Shown here one piece after another: positions 12,201-24,533 of a DNA stretch of 64,000 bases (within the stretch, counting starts at the first letter, position 1; every line of letters starts with the position of its first letter). The stretch is from the NCBI GenBank assembly GCA_010279815.1, contig QEOQ01000506.1:133814-197813 (forward strand). Reading direction: 5' to 3'. The notes beneath the pieces were generated by a model. That model saw only the letters and a list, made by a program, of their open reading frames with translations. It was not told where the DNA came from and ran no database searches. Origin of the DNA: Brachionus plicatilis (taxonomy: Eukaryota > Rotifera > Eurotatoria > Ploima > Brachionidae). A program made the translations under genes and the position numbers.

Positions 12201-13585
12201 ATTTCACTTTTTAGATTTGACAACTTTTTTTTATTTATTGATCTAATTAGTCAACTATTTCATTCAACTTTTAAAAGAATCAAGAATATATTCATTTTGA
12301 AGTTTCAAAAAAAATAAATAGTTATTTTTTAAATTTTAAAAAATTTCACGTCGAACATTTTCTAAATCTAAACTAAATCTAGTCTTTAAATATTTAAGTA
12401 AGAAAAAAAATTATTTCTACTCTATTTTTCTGACAGCACATAATAAAAATATTTAAAAAATTAATTTTTGTTCTAATTAATTAATATATCAAAAAAATAA
12501 ATGTCAACAAATAAGTGAATAAATCAAAACAATTTGTCTGTAAAATATTAAATGCGCTCTAAGCAAAAAAAAAAAAGGAACTCGAAGTTATTTTGGTCCA
12601 CATTTTGAAATTTTTTTGTACCCCCCAAAGTAACAACAATTAAATTGAATTAATAATTAATAATTAATTGAAATGAATAAAACCTTTCATATTTTTTTAA
12701 ATCGAAAAAAATTCAATTTTCCAAATTTTCAAGTTCCAAATCAGAATCTTTATTTATTTGAAAATTAAAAATTTAATTTTCAATAGCTCGACAACAAAAA
12801 AAGACAAATATTTGAAAATCTAAAATCCAAAAACCACCAAGCCTAAATTTTGAAAACCAAAATTTTTTTGGCGGTCGGCATAAATTCCTATTTTTGTAAG
12901 AGTTTAAAAATAATCAAACAAAAACACCTATTTTAATTTTCGAAAAAAATGTGTGCTGATTACCAAAATGAGAATTTAGAAGCAAAAAAAAAAAAAAAAT
13001 CCTCTTACTCATTAGGGGTATCATTTCGTTAAAATTGGAACTTTGGCAAGCTTCGGATTTTGTGGATGTATTTACACTATTGTAGTTGTTTATTTGCGGC
13101 TTTTGTTCGTAAGAGTAGCTCAGATTAGAACTCGAATTGGAACACTTGTGAGCCTGGTGATGGCCATTGAAGGAATGGTCAGTCATTCGATTGAGCTGAT
13201 TCTGAAACTGATGGTACTGGTTGTTGAAGAAATTTTGCTCATGCTGCAATTGTGACAGATGAAAGTTGTACTGGTTGTTCGGAACCACCGAGTTGAAGAT
13301 TTTTTTGGCAAAAAAATTCGCGTTGCTCAGATAGGCGCCGTTTGAGAAGCGAGCAAACTTGTTGTCACATTCGCTGTAAGTGGCCGGATCAGCGGCCTCC
13401 ACTTTCAGATTGTCGTAGGCCTCCTCTTTGAACTTGTCAATTTTTGGTGTTTTGGCGTTTGGCGAGTGCGGCGAGGAGGACAGCGACGACACGGATGAAG
13501 AAGACAGTGGTGGCGTGGGCGGCGATATTGATTTGGCCTCTTGCGTCTTTCCAATCTCCTGTTCCTGGTTGCTCAAAGTAATCAT
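9276..13585 (-). CDS. ftz-f1: FTZ-F1 / NR5A-family nuclear receptor
   Basis: Four exons join in frame: 13585-13009, 12169-10974, 9857-9593 and 9535-9276 (765 aa). Residues 1-218 are a Ser/Pro-rich A/B region. The two-zinc-finger DNA-binding domain starts at CPVCGDK (C219) and has P-box CESCKG; it is followed by the FTZ-F1 box [20 protein letters not shown], which is diagnostic for NR5A receptors. A low-complexity hinge leads to the ligand-binding domain (from about VRSFRVDF through [24 protein letters not shown]). The end carries an AF-2 helix, LLGEMLYG. Family role: monomeric transcription factor binding extended half-sites. The start is the ATG at 13585; an upstream exon is possible. The last intron is 57 nt (9536-9592), GT-AG and in frame, so an unspliced reading wrongly adds 19 residues between LVLFDP and VIGM. 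Intron 2 (9858-10973) carries a foldback element. Confidence 0.93.
9905..10910. repeat. 1 kb foldback (palindromic) element in FTZ-F1 intron
   Basis: The left half (9905 to about 10410) is nearly the reverse complement of the right half. Shared blocks include aaaaaaggtgcaacaaag(c/t)atgtt, gaagtttatgatca, tttttgatgctcaaaat and catactttgttaaat. It is inserted in the intron between the ligand-binding-domain exons. A shorter relative is at 46190-46490. No ORF inside, so it is best described as a non-autonomous foldback/MITE-like element. Confidence 0.7.
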
Positions 13586-16500
13586 TCTGAATCACTAATC
13601 TTCTCAATATATCATTATAAAACTACTGTTTAAAATTACTGTGCAATTTATTTAAATATTTAAATAAACATTTCAAAATCTAAATTGAAAAAAAAAAAAT
13701 TTTTTTTGTTAAAAATATTTAATTTTCCATGGACAAATTGAATGCTTGAGTGAATAAATTTTTTATTCAAAGTTAAGCTAATATTCTTGGCCAGCAATAG
13801 AAAAAAGAGAGAAAAAAAAAAACAAACTAAATTGTGTAGCTTCATTGAGGCCTATTTACAAACAAGAGGCAGACAGACCGGCGTCAAAACCCAACCAAAG
13901 GCGAATGCAAAAATCGATGTTCGCTTTCAAGACCAATTATAATAAATTATCGACAAAATCAAGTTGAAATGGCATTAAGAGTTGAATGTGAAATCGAAGA
14001 GAGAAAAGAAGAGAGAGAGAGAAAAAATAAAAAATTCAAGTCGAGGCGATTTGAAGTAATGACCGACTGACCGAGAAAATTGCAAATATCCAGCCGAAAA
14101 AAGGTTAAGTGACCGACTTGTCTAGCCGTTTATTATAATTATTAATTTATTTTTTCTAGTCTAGCCTTATCGTTTTATTAACATTGCACTCAGGCTATTT
14201 ATTTTTCATGAATATTTATCGAAATTACAAATCACTCGGCTGGTCATTGACTGCCAGCTAATGTTCTTCCTTTCGACTTTTTGAATTTGTTGCATTTGAT
14301 CCCCCTTTCGTTCTTTTGGTCCAAGGCAGCTGAGAACAATTTGCATTTTGAATGAACAAAAAATTTCTAGCTAACAGCGCAAATTGTTAATCAAACCGTC
14401 CAAAAAAAATTTTTTTTATTTTTATGTTAACATGTGTACTTGAAATAGAGACTTTTTTACAACCTGATTAAAATTTTTTTTGTCTTTGGAAGATTGACTT
14501 GCTTAAAGAGGCCAAATTGTTGCTTTTGGTTATCAGAGATTTCGGCCAATTTTGCCTTCTAGTTTAATGAATGCAAAATGGATTGGCGATTTTAAAATAG
14601 GCCTGAAAATAATTTTGTTTATTTAATTGAATTTGAGAATTGAAAAAAATATTTTGCAAAAGGTCTTGATCATCGAAAAGAAAATCATTGAAATGATGGA
14701 TTTTTTTTCTGATCAAATGTGGTTAAATAATCGAAAAACCATATGATCCAAAAATAAATTGACACACTTGATATATTGAGAACTTTCTAATTAAAAACTA
14801 GTTTTGGACTTGCCAAACAAGTCTAAATTTACAACAAAAAATAATAAAAATTTTCAATTACATTATTTGACCTAGACTATTGAAATAAAAATGAAGTTCC
14901 AATGATTGGATTTTTTCACCAAAACCTCAGTATCCTTGAACAGAGATTAGAAAAATGCTATCACTTGTAAATGAAAATAAATAACCAAAGTTGTGTTTCA
15001 GCTAATGAGGCCGCATTATGGGACAACGGAATACAGTTAAAGAAAAAAAAATTGACCAAAAATCATAGATCTAAAATTTTCCAAACTTATTAAAATTTAA
15101 ATTTATAAAAAAAAAAAATTTCCATTATTTTGAGTTTTCGTCATAAACCTCAGCATCGGTGAATTCCTTACTTCATTTCCTAACTGAATAATAATTGACA
15201 TTAAAAAACTACACCCCTGGTGTGGGTGTTTTTGAATTTTGATGGTCCAACTCAAAATTAAAATTAAAAATTAAATTTTAATTTTGAGCTGGACCATCAA
15301 AATTCAAAAAAATAAAAAATGTTCCATTGGTTGTTAATTTTTTCATCAAAAACCTCAGCACCCTCAAATAAAAAATAATAAAACCTATTTTTTTTTCCAA
15401 AAAACTAATGATAAATTTAGGTATAAATGCACCACAAACCATATAGCTAAAATATCCCCAACAAAAAAAAAAATTTTCATTCACATTATTTGACCTGGAC
15501 CATTAGAATGAAAAAAATGATATTTCATTTTAATTCATTATTGACTAGAAATCTAACCAAATTAGTCGACTTTTTTAAGTCAAAGTATTTTGAGCTATTT
15601 CGTGGACAGTAATTGGAAAAATTGACAGAGTTGTGTCAAAAATTGACAGTGAACAATTTGACTAAATTCCAAACTAAAAAAATCTTATCAAAAATTTTAT
15701 AATTAAATCGATTTAACTAGTAAATAGTTGAGCATCGATTGCTATTGAAGCAGACATGAATAAATTATGAGAAGTCTGGCTAGTTTGTTGGACTTGTTTA
15801 AAATCGATTTTTGCCCAAGTCCTCTCAAAATTTGTAAGAATTTTTTTCATTCTGTTGGCTTTGTGTGCGCATTCGGTTTACTTTATATTCTTGATACTAA
15901 ACAGTTTGTTATGAATACAAACACGATCACTTAAAATGAAAATAAAACACAAGCTGCGTTTCTACAACTACTCATTCTTGAGAATAGTTACTATGCAGAA
16001 AATTGTATTATTCACCAAATTTCCAACACTTGAAAGAAAAAGACTTGAAATTTTAAATATGTAAAAATGGACTGAACATGATACGAAAAGCAAATAGAAA
16101 AAAAAAGAGCTCAATCGATTTTTAAAATGAGATAAGAATGAATTCATATAAAATAATATTTGCAATCGCCATCAATCTAGTATAGGTCTTGGGCAAATAT
16201 TTGACCAAATGCTGTATTGTAAGTCGGTCAATTACCCTTTTTTTTATTAAATCTTACATTCATGATCATGAAACTATAGACGATTTGCATTTAGTATTTA
16301 ATACTTCTATGTCTAGGCTAGTTGAAATTTCTAGCCATTTCAAAGGTCATTAATTTTTGAGTAAGTGATTGTTCAAATATAATTTATCTTCTAGACTTGC
16401 CACTCAGACCTATTGCCAACATGGCCTTCTCAATCTTCAAAGCGAGAAGAGATCACACAGGCATTTGGATCTAAAATCAACCAAAAACAAAAAATGATTA

Positions 16501-17948
16501 TATAGATAGAACAAAAAGAGAAAATATTTTTTAAAACAAGCTAAAATAGGTGCTGAAATTATTTTTCAATAACATTTCAAAAATTTCAATATACACAAAG
16601 TTTCATAAAAATCCAAATTATCAAACAATTGAATTGAAACCAAATGCATAAAATTCTATCTTCTTAAATAAATAAATTGATTTCTCATATGGATCTATCA
16701 CTCTTGAAATAAAACAAAAATAGCGCACTTTAGAGTGGACTTAAATTTTGAATCCCAAAAATAAATTTGATAAATCTTAAAATAGCTTTATAGGTTTTTA
16801 AAAACATTGTAGGAATAAGCCAAAATATTGAAAAAATTCAGCTCTCCTCTGTTGAAACACCTTAGATTTTCCAACAAAAAATTCTAATGCTTCATGTTTT
16901 ATTTTAATATCAATTGGAAATCGAACTTTTCTAGCAAGCATTATATTTATATCAAAATTTAAAAAAATCCATTTTAAATATTTCAGAATAAAAAAATCTA
17001 ATTCTATCTTTTCAGGTTAGGAGATGTTTGTTAGTTCATAGATGCATTTTTTTAGTTAGAAAAAAATTTTAATACAAATAATTTTAATTGGTTTTTGTTC
17101 TTGAGATTTTAATCTAAAACAAAAAATTAATTATGCAAGTGAAAATTAAAATTGGTATGAACATTTTTTTATAAATTTTTAATTTGTTCAATTGAAATTA
17201 AATATTGTTGTTTTTTTAGCTTTTATTCTACATATTCAAGACATTTTTTTTCTTAATCAATTATTTATTTTTTTTAAATAAATAAACTTCTATCATTTTA
17301 AATCCATTCCAAATTTGTGATTCATAATTTATATCCAAAAATAATCATCAATTTTTAAAGAATTTAAGTATAATAAAGTTCAAAAATACCTGGAAAAACA
17401 AACATTTTTTTGATAATTTATTTAATTTTTAAATTAAATTAAAATTATTTATAAATATTAGTAATAATTTAATGAATAGAATTTCATAAAAAAATATTTC
17501 ATTAAGTTTAAGCATCTTGCCGGAAAAATTTGTAAATAATAATAATCAACAAGCTAAATATATATGTAATTGTTTTGATAAAAGTAAAAAGAAGTTAATT
17601 TTTGAAATCAACTAATTCTAAAATCATATTACCTCTTTGTTTAAAATCTTTTTGAAAGTTTTGTAGAATTTAATGGAAAAAAAAGAATTCGACAAAATCA
17701 AAGATGAAGCGATTTTTAGAATTTTATTTGAAAAAAAAAATGAATCAAGTATTTCTCAAACTTGTTCGAGCAAACATAATTTAAAAAGAAATAAATATTT
17801 TTTTTTAAATATATACAAATTAATTGTTTTGATTTTTTCACTAAATTTTTCACAGATGTAAAATGAACATTAAAAAAACAACTAAATGAAGATAAAAAAT
17901 ATGGAATCAAGAATAGAAAAAAATTCAGAAGAACGTTCTGGTGAGGTT
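13586..17948. other. Noncoding region upstream of FTZ-F1
   Basis: No convincing exon. 13855-14130 is less AT-rich than its surroundings and includes a GA-rich run (gaagagagagagagaa near 14005-14022); it may be the FTZ-F1 promoter or 5' UTR, but no core element is certain. 14860-15520 holds diverged repeats with the phrase aaacctcag and a strong palindrome (separate entry). 15550-17940 is plain AT-rich DNA. The 62-codon ORF at 17673-17861 has no recognisable feature. Confidence 0.5.
15229..15311. repeat. Strong palindrome
   Basis: ttttgaattttgatggtcca at the left is mirrored by tggaccatcaaaattcaaaa at the right, with the arms meeting in an AT-rich centre (aaaattaaatttt). The flanking ttatttgacctggaccatt motifs near 14865 and 15485 link it to the surrounding dispersed repeat. 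Confidence 0.8.
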
Positions 17949-19608
17949 TCAAAAACCTTTGAGAGGATTGTGTAATTTTTCATTTTTTTGCTTAAACATT
18001 GAAACCAATTGCAAATATTCCTGGTCATGCTTTGATACTTGACTTTGACTCAACGATCTTGAGTTTTGGGGCTCTTGGCCTAAATGGTTGCTTAAATGTT
18101 CAACTGGCTGCTGCTTTTGATGACTAGATGCCGCTGCGGCAGCTGCAGCTGCCAAAAGGTATGGGATCTTGGTCACAGGCTTGTTTACACTTTGCTGACT
18201 TTTGTTTCTTGACAAACGGCTATTCGATGTTTTGGGAACCTGAGCATCATTGCCATCCCCAATCTCCGTGTTCTTTATTTTTGGATTTTGTACAAATATT
18301 GGTTTGCCATCAACATAAACGACCATCTTTTGGAAAAAAGCTAATAAGTGAAAAAAAAATTTTTTTCTAAAAATGTCTAATAAATTACGTGCTGAATGTC
18401 AGAATTTTTATTATTAGGATCTTTGATGTAAATAACAGTGTTTAGAATATTTTTCGAGTCACCTGATTTAAATGGTGATTTGGATGATTTAGAAAGTTGA
18501 ATTTGTTGCCTACTATTTTTAATAGCATCTTAGAGGAGAAAAAAAAGTTTAAATAAATAAAAATAATTTAAATTTTTTAAGTACCTAAATTGAATTCAAA
18601 TTTTAATTTGTTGTCATCCGACTTGGTGATATTAACCAGTGTTCCGATGTCGTTCGGATGAACCTTGAGCAAATGGGTGCGCAAGTTTGACGCTCGACTA
18701 AATTCAAAAGCACAAATGTAGCAGCGAAATGGCTTCAGGCCCAAATGCTCTTTTTCGTGACGATTTTTGGTCGAAAGTTCCAAAAACGTCATTGGACACT
18801 GTGAGCATTTGTAAGGCTTAGTGTTTTCATGCACATGAAGCATATGCTTATTCAAGTCATTCTGTGAATAGAACTGATTTCCGCATTCGGTACATATGAA
18901 ATTTTTTTTCCGGCTTTTCGAACTCTGAATTTTTTCCTCCTCATTCTGAATATGCTCACTGATCTCGTTTAAAATGCTGTCCATTTCATTAGCATCGCTA
19001 TTTTCTTGGTGAAAATTGTAGGATGATTCATCATGAAAAATTTTGCTGCCGTCATTACACTGAGAGCTATCTAGATTGTGCATTGGGTTTTGAATGGGAG
19101 GAAAAATAACCACACCAGAGCTCACATCTGATTCCGACGGAAGATCGTCAATATCTTCCAATCTAAATAACTTATTTTGAAAATTGTTTTTAGCTGCTTG
19201 GCCAGCTGGTGTAAAAATAGACTTGATTCGATCAATAGAATCTTTTATGTTCACAGAATCATTGGCAAAATTCAGTTTGACCAACTTTTTATCATTTTTA
19301 GCAATTAGTTGAAAATTTATGCCGGCATCTGAAAAGTTCCGATCTGCATTTGAAAATTGACTAGTCTTTTCTAAATCATCCAAACTTTCAAGGCTGTCCG
19401 AGTTTCGTTTTCTCTAAAAATTAAACTTTAAAATTTTTGGAATTTAAATTTTAGCAGAATAAAAAACCTTTAATTCCAAAAATGGATTTTCTTCTTGTCT
19501 GTTTTGCTTCGGTTGTGCACAGATGGGACTGTAAATAGGTGATAATGAATTAGTATTGTTTTCATCATTTTCAATAAATGATAAAAAGTCAGTATTGAAT
19601 TCTTCCAT
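17949..19608 (-). CDS. Three-finger C2H2 zinc-finger protein
   Basis: Four exons join in frame: 19608-19468, 19413-18585, 18528-18389 and 18326-17949 (495 aa). The first intron has a weak donor (gtttttt). An acidic, Ser-rich N-terminal half (about 1-208) precedes three adjacent C2H2 fingers: CTECGNQFYSQNDLNKHMLH, CSQCPMTFLELSTKNRHEKE and CYICAFEFSRASNLRTHLLK, with linkers of the TKPYK and LKPFR type. Downstream are VVYVDGKPIFVQNP, an eight-alanine run and a Gln/Ser-rich tail. It is probably a nuclear DNA-binding regulator by family. I cannot place it in a named orthology group. Three fingers and a long acidic leader are what can be seen; the target is unknown. Confidence 0.85.
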
Positions 19609-20419
19609 AATATACTTAAATCTAAAGTGTGCAAGAGAATTTTTTAGTAAAAATATTTTAAGGTCTTTTAAATCGAAAATATCAAAATAAATAAGAAAAT
19701 AATGTTTGAAATTAAAATGAAAATATAAAAAAAAAATTTTTTTTTTCAATTATAGCCAGCCGATCAATAAATTCGGCGATTCTCGTTTAATTTAGTTTCT
19801 AATGGACTTAACAATTAGAAACTAAAATCCCATTGAATTACCAGTGGAATTTTGGTTTTTTGAGAGAAAAAAAAATAACTAGAAATAAAAACAATCGCCA
19901 AAAAAATAACAATTAAATTTATTTTTGTCAAGAGAGATTTTACAGTTTTGTTTTGTTTTTTTTCATTAAAACAAATTAACAATATAAAAAAATAAAATTA
20001 AGTCAAATGTTTTTTCGATAATAACATTCAGTGTATTTACAAATAAGTTTAACAATTTTCGAATAAATTTGTTCGCAAGTAAAATCAAAAATTTGATTTA
20101 GTTTAAAATTTTTTAAAATTTTAATAAAACATTAAGCTAACTTAGAATTTATTCTATAGTTCTCAGTGGTGAGAGCTTTGAGGTCCACTTGATACATTAT
20201 GGTTTTCATTCAAAACGGATAAACACGTTTTAACGCCATGGTAAATGATATTTTTGACCTAGATTAAAAAAATTAATAAATGTGTTAAGCAAATAATAAT
20301 TTCATCGGATATCCGATCTAAGGCATTTTCAGTAGGAGCCAAGTCTTAATAGGATTCTTTAACTACAAGTCACATTTGAACCTTGTCTATTCAAAATTAG
20401 GTTGAATAGTTTGGGAAAT
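19609..20419. other. Intergenic between C2H2 gene and KDM3-like gene
   Basis: AT-rich; no exon recognised. Contains the likely promoter of the minus-strand C2H2 gene, with no identifiable core motif. Confidence 0.5.
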
Positions 20420-23400
20420 TTACCTAGTTTCTGTGCTGGTCTAGATACATTTTCCCCACAATTTTTTTCCCCACTTTATTTTATTCCCACCGTACATTTT
20501 CCCCACCGAACATTTTCCCTGCTGAAAATTTTTCCCGCTTTACATTTTCCCCACTTTAAGGCGGATAGCAGTTATCCAAAAAAAACTTTTTTAACTTAAT
20601 ATTTAATAATAAAATTAATTAAACAACAGGAAATAAGTACAAAATTTAGTAAAAAAAAATGCAAAAACTACCATTTTACAATAATTGATTCAAATTTTTT
20701 TTCTTTGTTCAATATTTCGGTACATCCAAAATCTTGTAAAGAATTAAATTTAATAAAAAAATTGAACGCTTGTCGCATTCGAGCTTGATTGAATTTGTAT
20801 TTAAATGGATCTCTTCCATACGCCAACATTTGGTCATTTGCAACACAAAACAGACCACAATCATTTGGACCTACTTGAGGTTCGACGTTGACTAATCTAA
20901 CCTTCTGATAATTGCTTTCCGGATGCATCATACGAAGAATACGACTAAGATTAGCAAGAAGTTATTAATCCGGATATTCGGTGGAGATTTAAATAGAATT
21001 ATTTTTTTAACTAAACGGGAAAAATGTTACAGAGGGAAAATTGCCAAGTGGGGAAAATGTTAAACGGGGATTTTAATTGTGGGGAAAATGCTACTAAATC
21101 TCTGTGCTTACCTGTAGCTTGTCTTCATGGTTATTGTGGGTCTCACTCAGTTGTCTTACTTGATGGGTTATGAGAAGACATTCGTCGATGCCTTGTGGGG
21201 TAACAAAATCACCAGCTACCTTAATACAACTGTTCAAGTTTCGGACTTGATGTGGTGCACCGGAAGGTATAAAAATCGCATCGCCCAAAAATTGAACAAT
21301 TGTAAAAACTTCAACATCATATTCATTTTTAAGTTGCTCAAGCATTCTGTTGTCTAAATAATTTGTTTGGTCGTGTATAGGATCATTAATGTCAACAATT
21401 TGCCTGCCCCTATTGATGTCTTTTAAAGTCAGATAGGTTCGAATGTTATCGGCATCACTTGGTCTAAATATGTGCCACAACGCTCCAGGTTTTTCATTGT
21501 TCAAGTATCGATCAATAAGCTCCTGAGAACAATTTGATTCTTGCAACACTTGGAATAGTTCTTTTTCGGATGACGTGTTTTTTTCTGAATGCGACGAAAA
21601 ATCTGACACATAGACCATTACATTGACCGCATCAGATATGTCCACATGCAAATTTGTAGTGCCCTCTTTAGGTGTTTCGGCTGAGCTGTATGCTATGTAA
21701 AGTTTTGGTCCCAGATCAGGCAAACAAAAAAAATGCGGCAAATAGGAAACCAAATTGAAAATTCCATTTCGTTGAGTGAATTTTTTAAAAGGTAAATTTT
21801 TCATCAAATCCTCATAGCGAGATGGTAGAAAATTTTTAAAGTCGTCCGACGAAGGCCAGTCTTTGAGCTTTAGAATCATTTTTTTTCCTTTGTGATCACA
21901 TAAACGCTCTTCTGAATTGTCAAATCCTGACCAAAATTTTTCCAATAGTACACTCGGCACTATCCGACTATTTTTACAATTGACCAAATCAATTTCGAGA
22001 TGACCGAATTCAGATGAGAACGAGCCCGGAGTCCAAAGCTTTTCATCGAGTGACTTGTGCAGATTTTTGGCAACAACAGGTTTTTTTGACAACCATTCTT
22101 TTTCAAAAATTTTCGTCACTTCATCATCATCTATACGGCTATTTTCAACAAATAAATCAATAATTAAATATGAACTTTTTAACTGATTTGAACAGGCCAA
22201 TGTCCTGCTTTTTTTGTGCACCAAAGTCCTACAATTTTTGTATTTACTATAAATTTTAGTCAAAACTTTGAATACAAAAATGAATTTTTGTTTGTTTAAT
22301 TAAAGAAATTAAAAATTTACTATTCGATGGAATAAACTGAACGTAAATCAGTTCATTTGGAAAATGCATTTTTTTAATTAGCTTGTTAAATTTAAAATCG
22401 AACTTATAGCAGTAAAGCCATAAAAATTGATCCCTATTGTTTAATTTATCTCTTTCTTTTAATAAAAGTTCAAAAATTAAATCGCAACATGAATCAAAAA
22501 GTTTACTGTTAAATTTCAAATCTCTGCCCCTTAATTCGAAACAATCAATGCACACGACAAATCCACAAGACCGGCATGCCATGTGACCATTAAATATTGT
22601 AGTGCTACATTGATCACATAATTCTCGGCTATGTATAACCATTCTCTTCCAAGTACCATCTATAAATGGAAAAATGATAAATATAGAATACTTATTTTTT
22701 TTTGAGAAAATTATGTAGAAATTTATTTTTAAATAAATAAATTTTAATGAAGGTTTATAAGCCACTTTTATTGAATAAATTTTATAAAAGCGTCACTTAG
22801 ATAGTAGAAAATGAAAAATTGATAAAAAATTCAAGCTTTTTTAGTTTAAAATTAGCATTATTTACGATCTTGTGTGTTTAGCATTATTTTTCTTTGATTT
22901 GGCTTGAAAAATTTGGGCAATCATCATTGTATTAATTTTAATAAGCTATTCAGCTGTCGCTAATAAATTATTAGTAATAATTAAACGGTTTAATCATTGC
23001 CATATTTTGCTCCATTCTAACCTTGAAAAATCATCAAGTTTATTTTTTAAAATTTTACATAAAAATAAACTAAATAATTTAATCAATTAATTTTTACTGA
23101 AATTTATTATTTTTTAAATTAATAACAAAAATTATCTTTTTATTTAGGACTTTGATTTGATTCCAAATAAAAAATAAATGATTGAAAAAATAAAAATCAA
23201 ATGAAAAGTAAAAGCTATTAATTTGAATTGAAAAATTAAAAAACAAAATGGACATGATTTTGAACACAAAATAAATTATTAAGAGATAAAAGATTTTTTT
23301 AGAAACTTTTCAATTTGTAATTTTAATCATTTTTTTGTTCATTTTAAAATGTCAGTTAAAGTCATAAATAAAGAATATAGTTAAGGAATAATTTTCTTTT

Positions 23401-24533
23401 TGTTATTAATTCAGTTCTAAATAAATCGTAAAATAAATATCATTTTTTTTGTGCTAAATATGTTCATTAAGTTTTTAAATCAATTCTTTTTTTTACTTTA
23501 AATTTAATCAAAGTCTATAATAATCAATCTGTTTTATTATTAAAAAATTAAGCTCCAGCAAAAATAAATTGATTGAATTAGATTTATTTTTATTAAAAAT
23601 TACAAATAAATTATTTAAAAAACTTGATGATTTTTTCATGGTTACGAAGGATTAAACTGTTTTAGCTACCTTTTATTTGAGTCTTATTATCTCTCTTATT
23701 AAAATTTTGCTATATTTTTATCTTAGTGTTCGGCGATTTCAGAATGTTATTCCTTTAATTTTTGAAAAAATCAATTAAGATTTTTTCCTTTATTAATGTT
23801 TGTTCTTTTGATAAATTTGTACTGGCTCACATTTATAAAAATATTTTCTAACTTCAACTTAATAACATCAAATTAAAAATTTGATTGTTAGTAAGTTAAA
23901 ATGAAAAATAAAAAGGTAAACATTTTTGCATAAAATAAAATTCCAAATTAGAAATATTTTAATTTTGTCTATAGAATTTAATTTATATTACACAATAAGT
24001 CTTTATAAAAAAAATTAAAATTACTTTTTTCAAAATTTTGTCTAAATTTATTTTCTTTCTCTAATAATTTACCAAATTTTTCTCCAATAAAGCTTAAAAT
24101 TTCATCTGAATCTTCTGCTGCAATTTTTGGATGATCATCATTTAAGTCCCAAACTGACCAGTCTTTCTCACTGCTGTCTGATTCTTGAAGAAAATCACAT
24201 TGAAAATTACTTGCGTCAAAATTGAAAAATTTGAGTCTTCAAATGTGAAAAATTTTAAATTATGTTTTTACTAAATATTTCTTACCTTCTCCAACCATTG
24301 AATCTGCACTCGTCATCATCTAAATTTTCATCTTTGTCTAAACTGAGGGAACAGTCACGACACATATCTAGATCATTGAACTTATTAGCGACATCTAGGC
24401 ATTTAACATTCTGAATTTTTGTACAATCCTCGCCAGTTTTTAATTTTTTGTTCAAGTTTGTTAGTTGTTCTTGAGATCTGGCTTTTTTTAAAAATTTAGG
24501 GCGATCTGAATAACAATCAATCGACTCGCTCAT
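20420..24533 (-). CDS. KDM3/JMJD1-like JmjC histone H3K9 demethylase
   Basis: Exons 24533-24286, 24236-24025, 22659-22321 and 22265-21112 give 651 codons. The end is either read-through (STEI, stop at 21094) or a 21 nt exon at 20440-20420 (TSTETR). An N-terminal Cys-rich piece has CRDC...DDDECRFNGWRRL. A C4-type zinc finger follows (ELCDQCSTTIFNGHMACRSC, CGFVVCIDC; about residues 168-193). The JmjC domain carries the Fe(II) triad in NLHVDISDAVNVMVYV (H473, D475) and GAPHQVRNLNSCIKVA (H605). HNNHEDKLQ matches the usual KDM3 C-terminus. Known role: Fe(II)/2-oxoglutarate-dependent removal of H3K9 methyl groups in the nucleus. Human KDM3 proteins are about 1300-1700 aa, so this is a short form, or upstream exons were missed; the start ATG at 24533 is a guess. 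Confidence 0.85.
20452..21090 (-). mobile_element. Small TIR transposon with Ulp1-like protease fragment
   Basis: The ends are inverted: cattttccccacaatt at the left and aattgtggggaaaatg at the right. The cattttcccc motif recurs several times within each end (20452-20560 and 21018-21090). Inside, the minus-strand frame 20931-20668 encodes VEPQVGPNDCGLFCVANDQM and later FNQARMRQAF. This resembles the C-terminal part of a C48/Ulp1-like cysteine protease, with the catalytic Cys in the DCG motif; such domains are carried by several eukaryotic DNA transposons. The His/Asp part is missing, so it is a fragment. It occupies almost the whole last intron of the KDM3-like gene. Confidence 0.7.

Noticed and set aside
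17673..17861. 62-codon plus-strand ORF starting MEKKEFDKIKDE
   Set aside because: AT-rich, low complexity, no domain; lies just beyond the stop codon of the minus-strand C2H2 gene. Could be an exon but nothing supports it.
22660..22765. N-terminal extension of the KDM3 zinc-finger exon (AYKPSLKF...)
   Set aside because: Hydrophobic, AT-biased translation of an intron; the acceptor ttatag at 22660 gives a frame that joins the upstream exon in phase.
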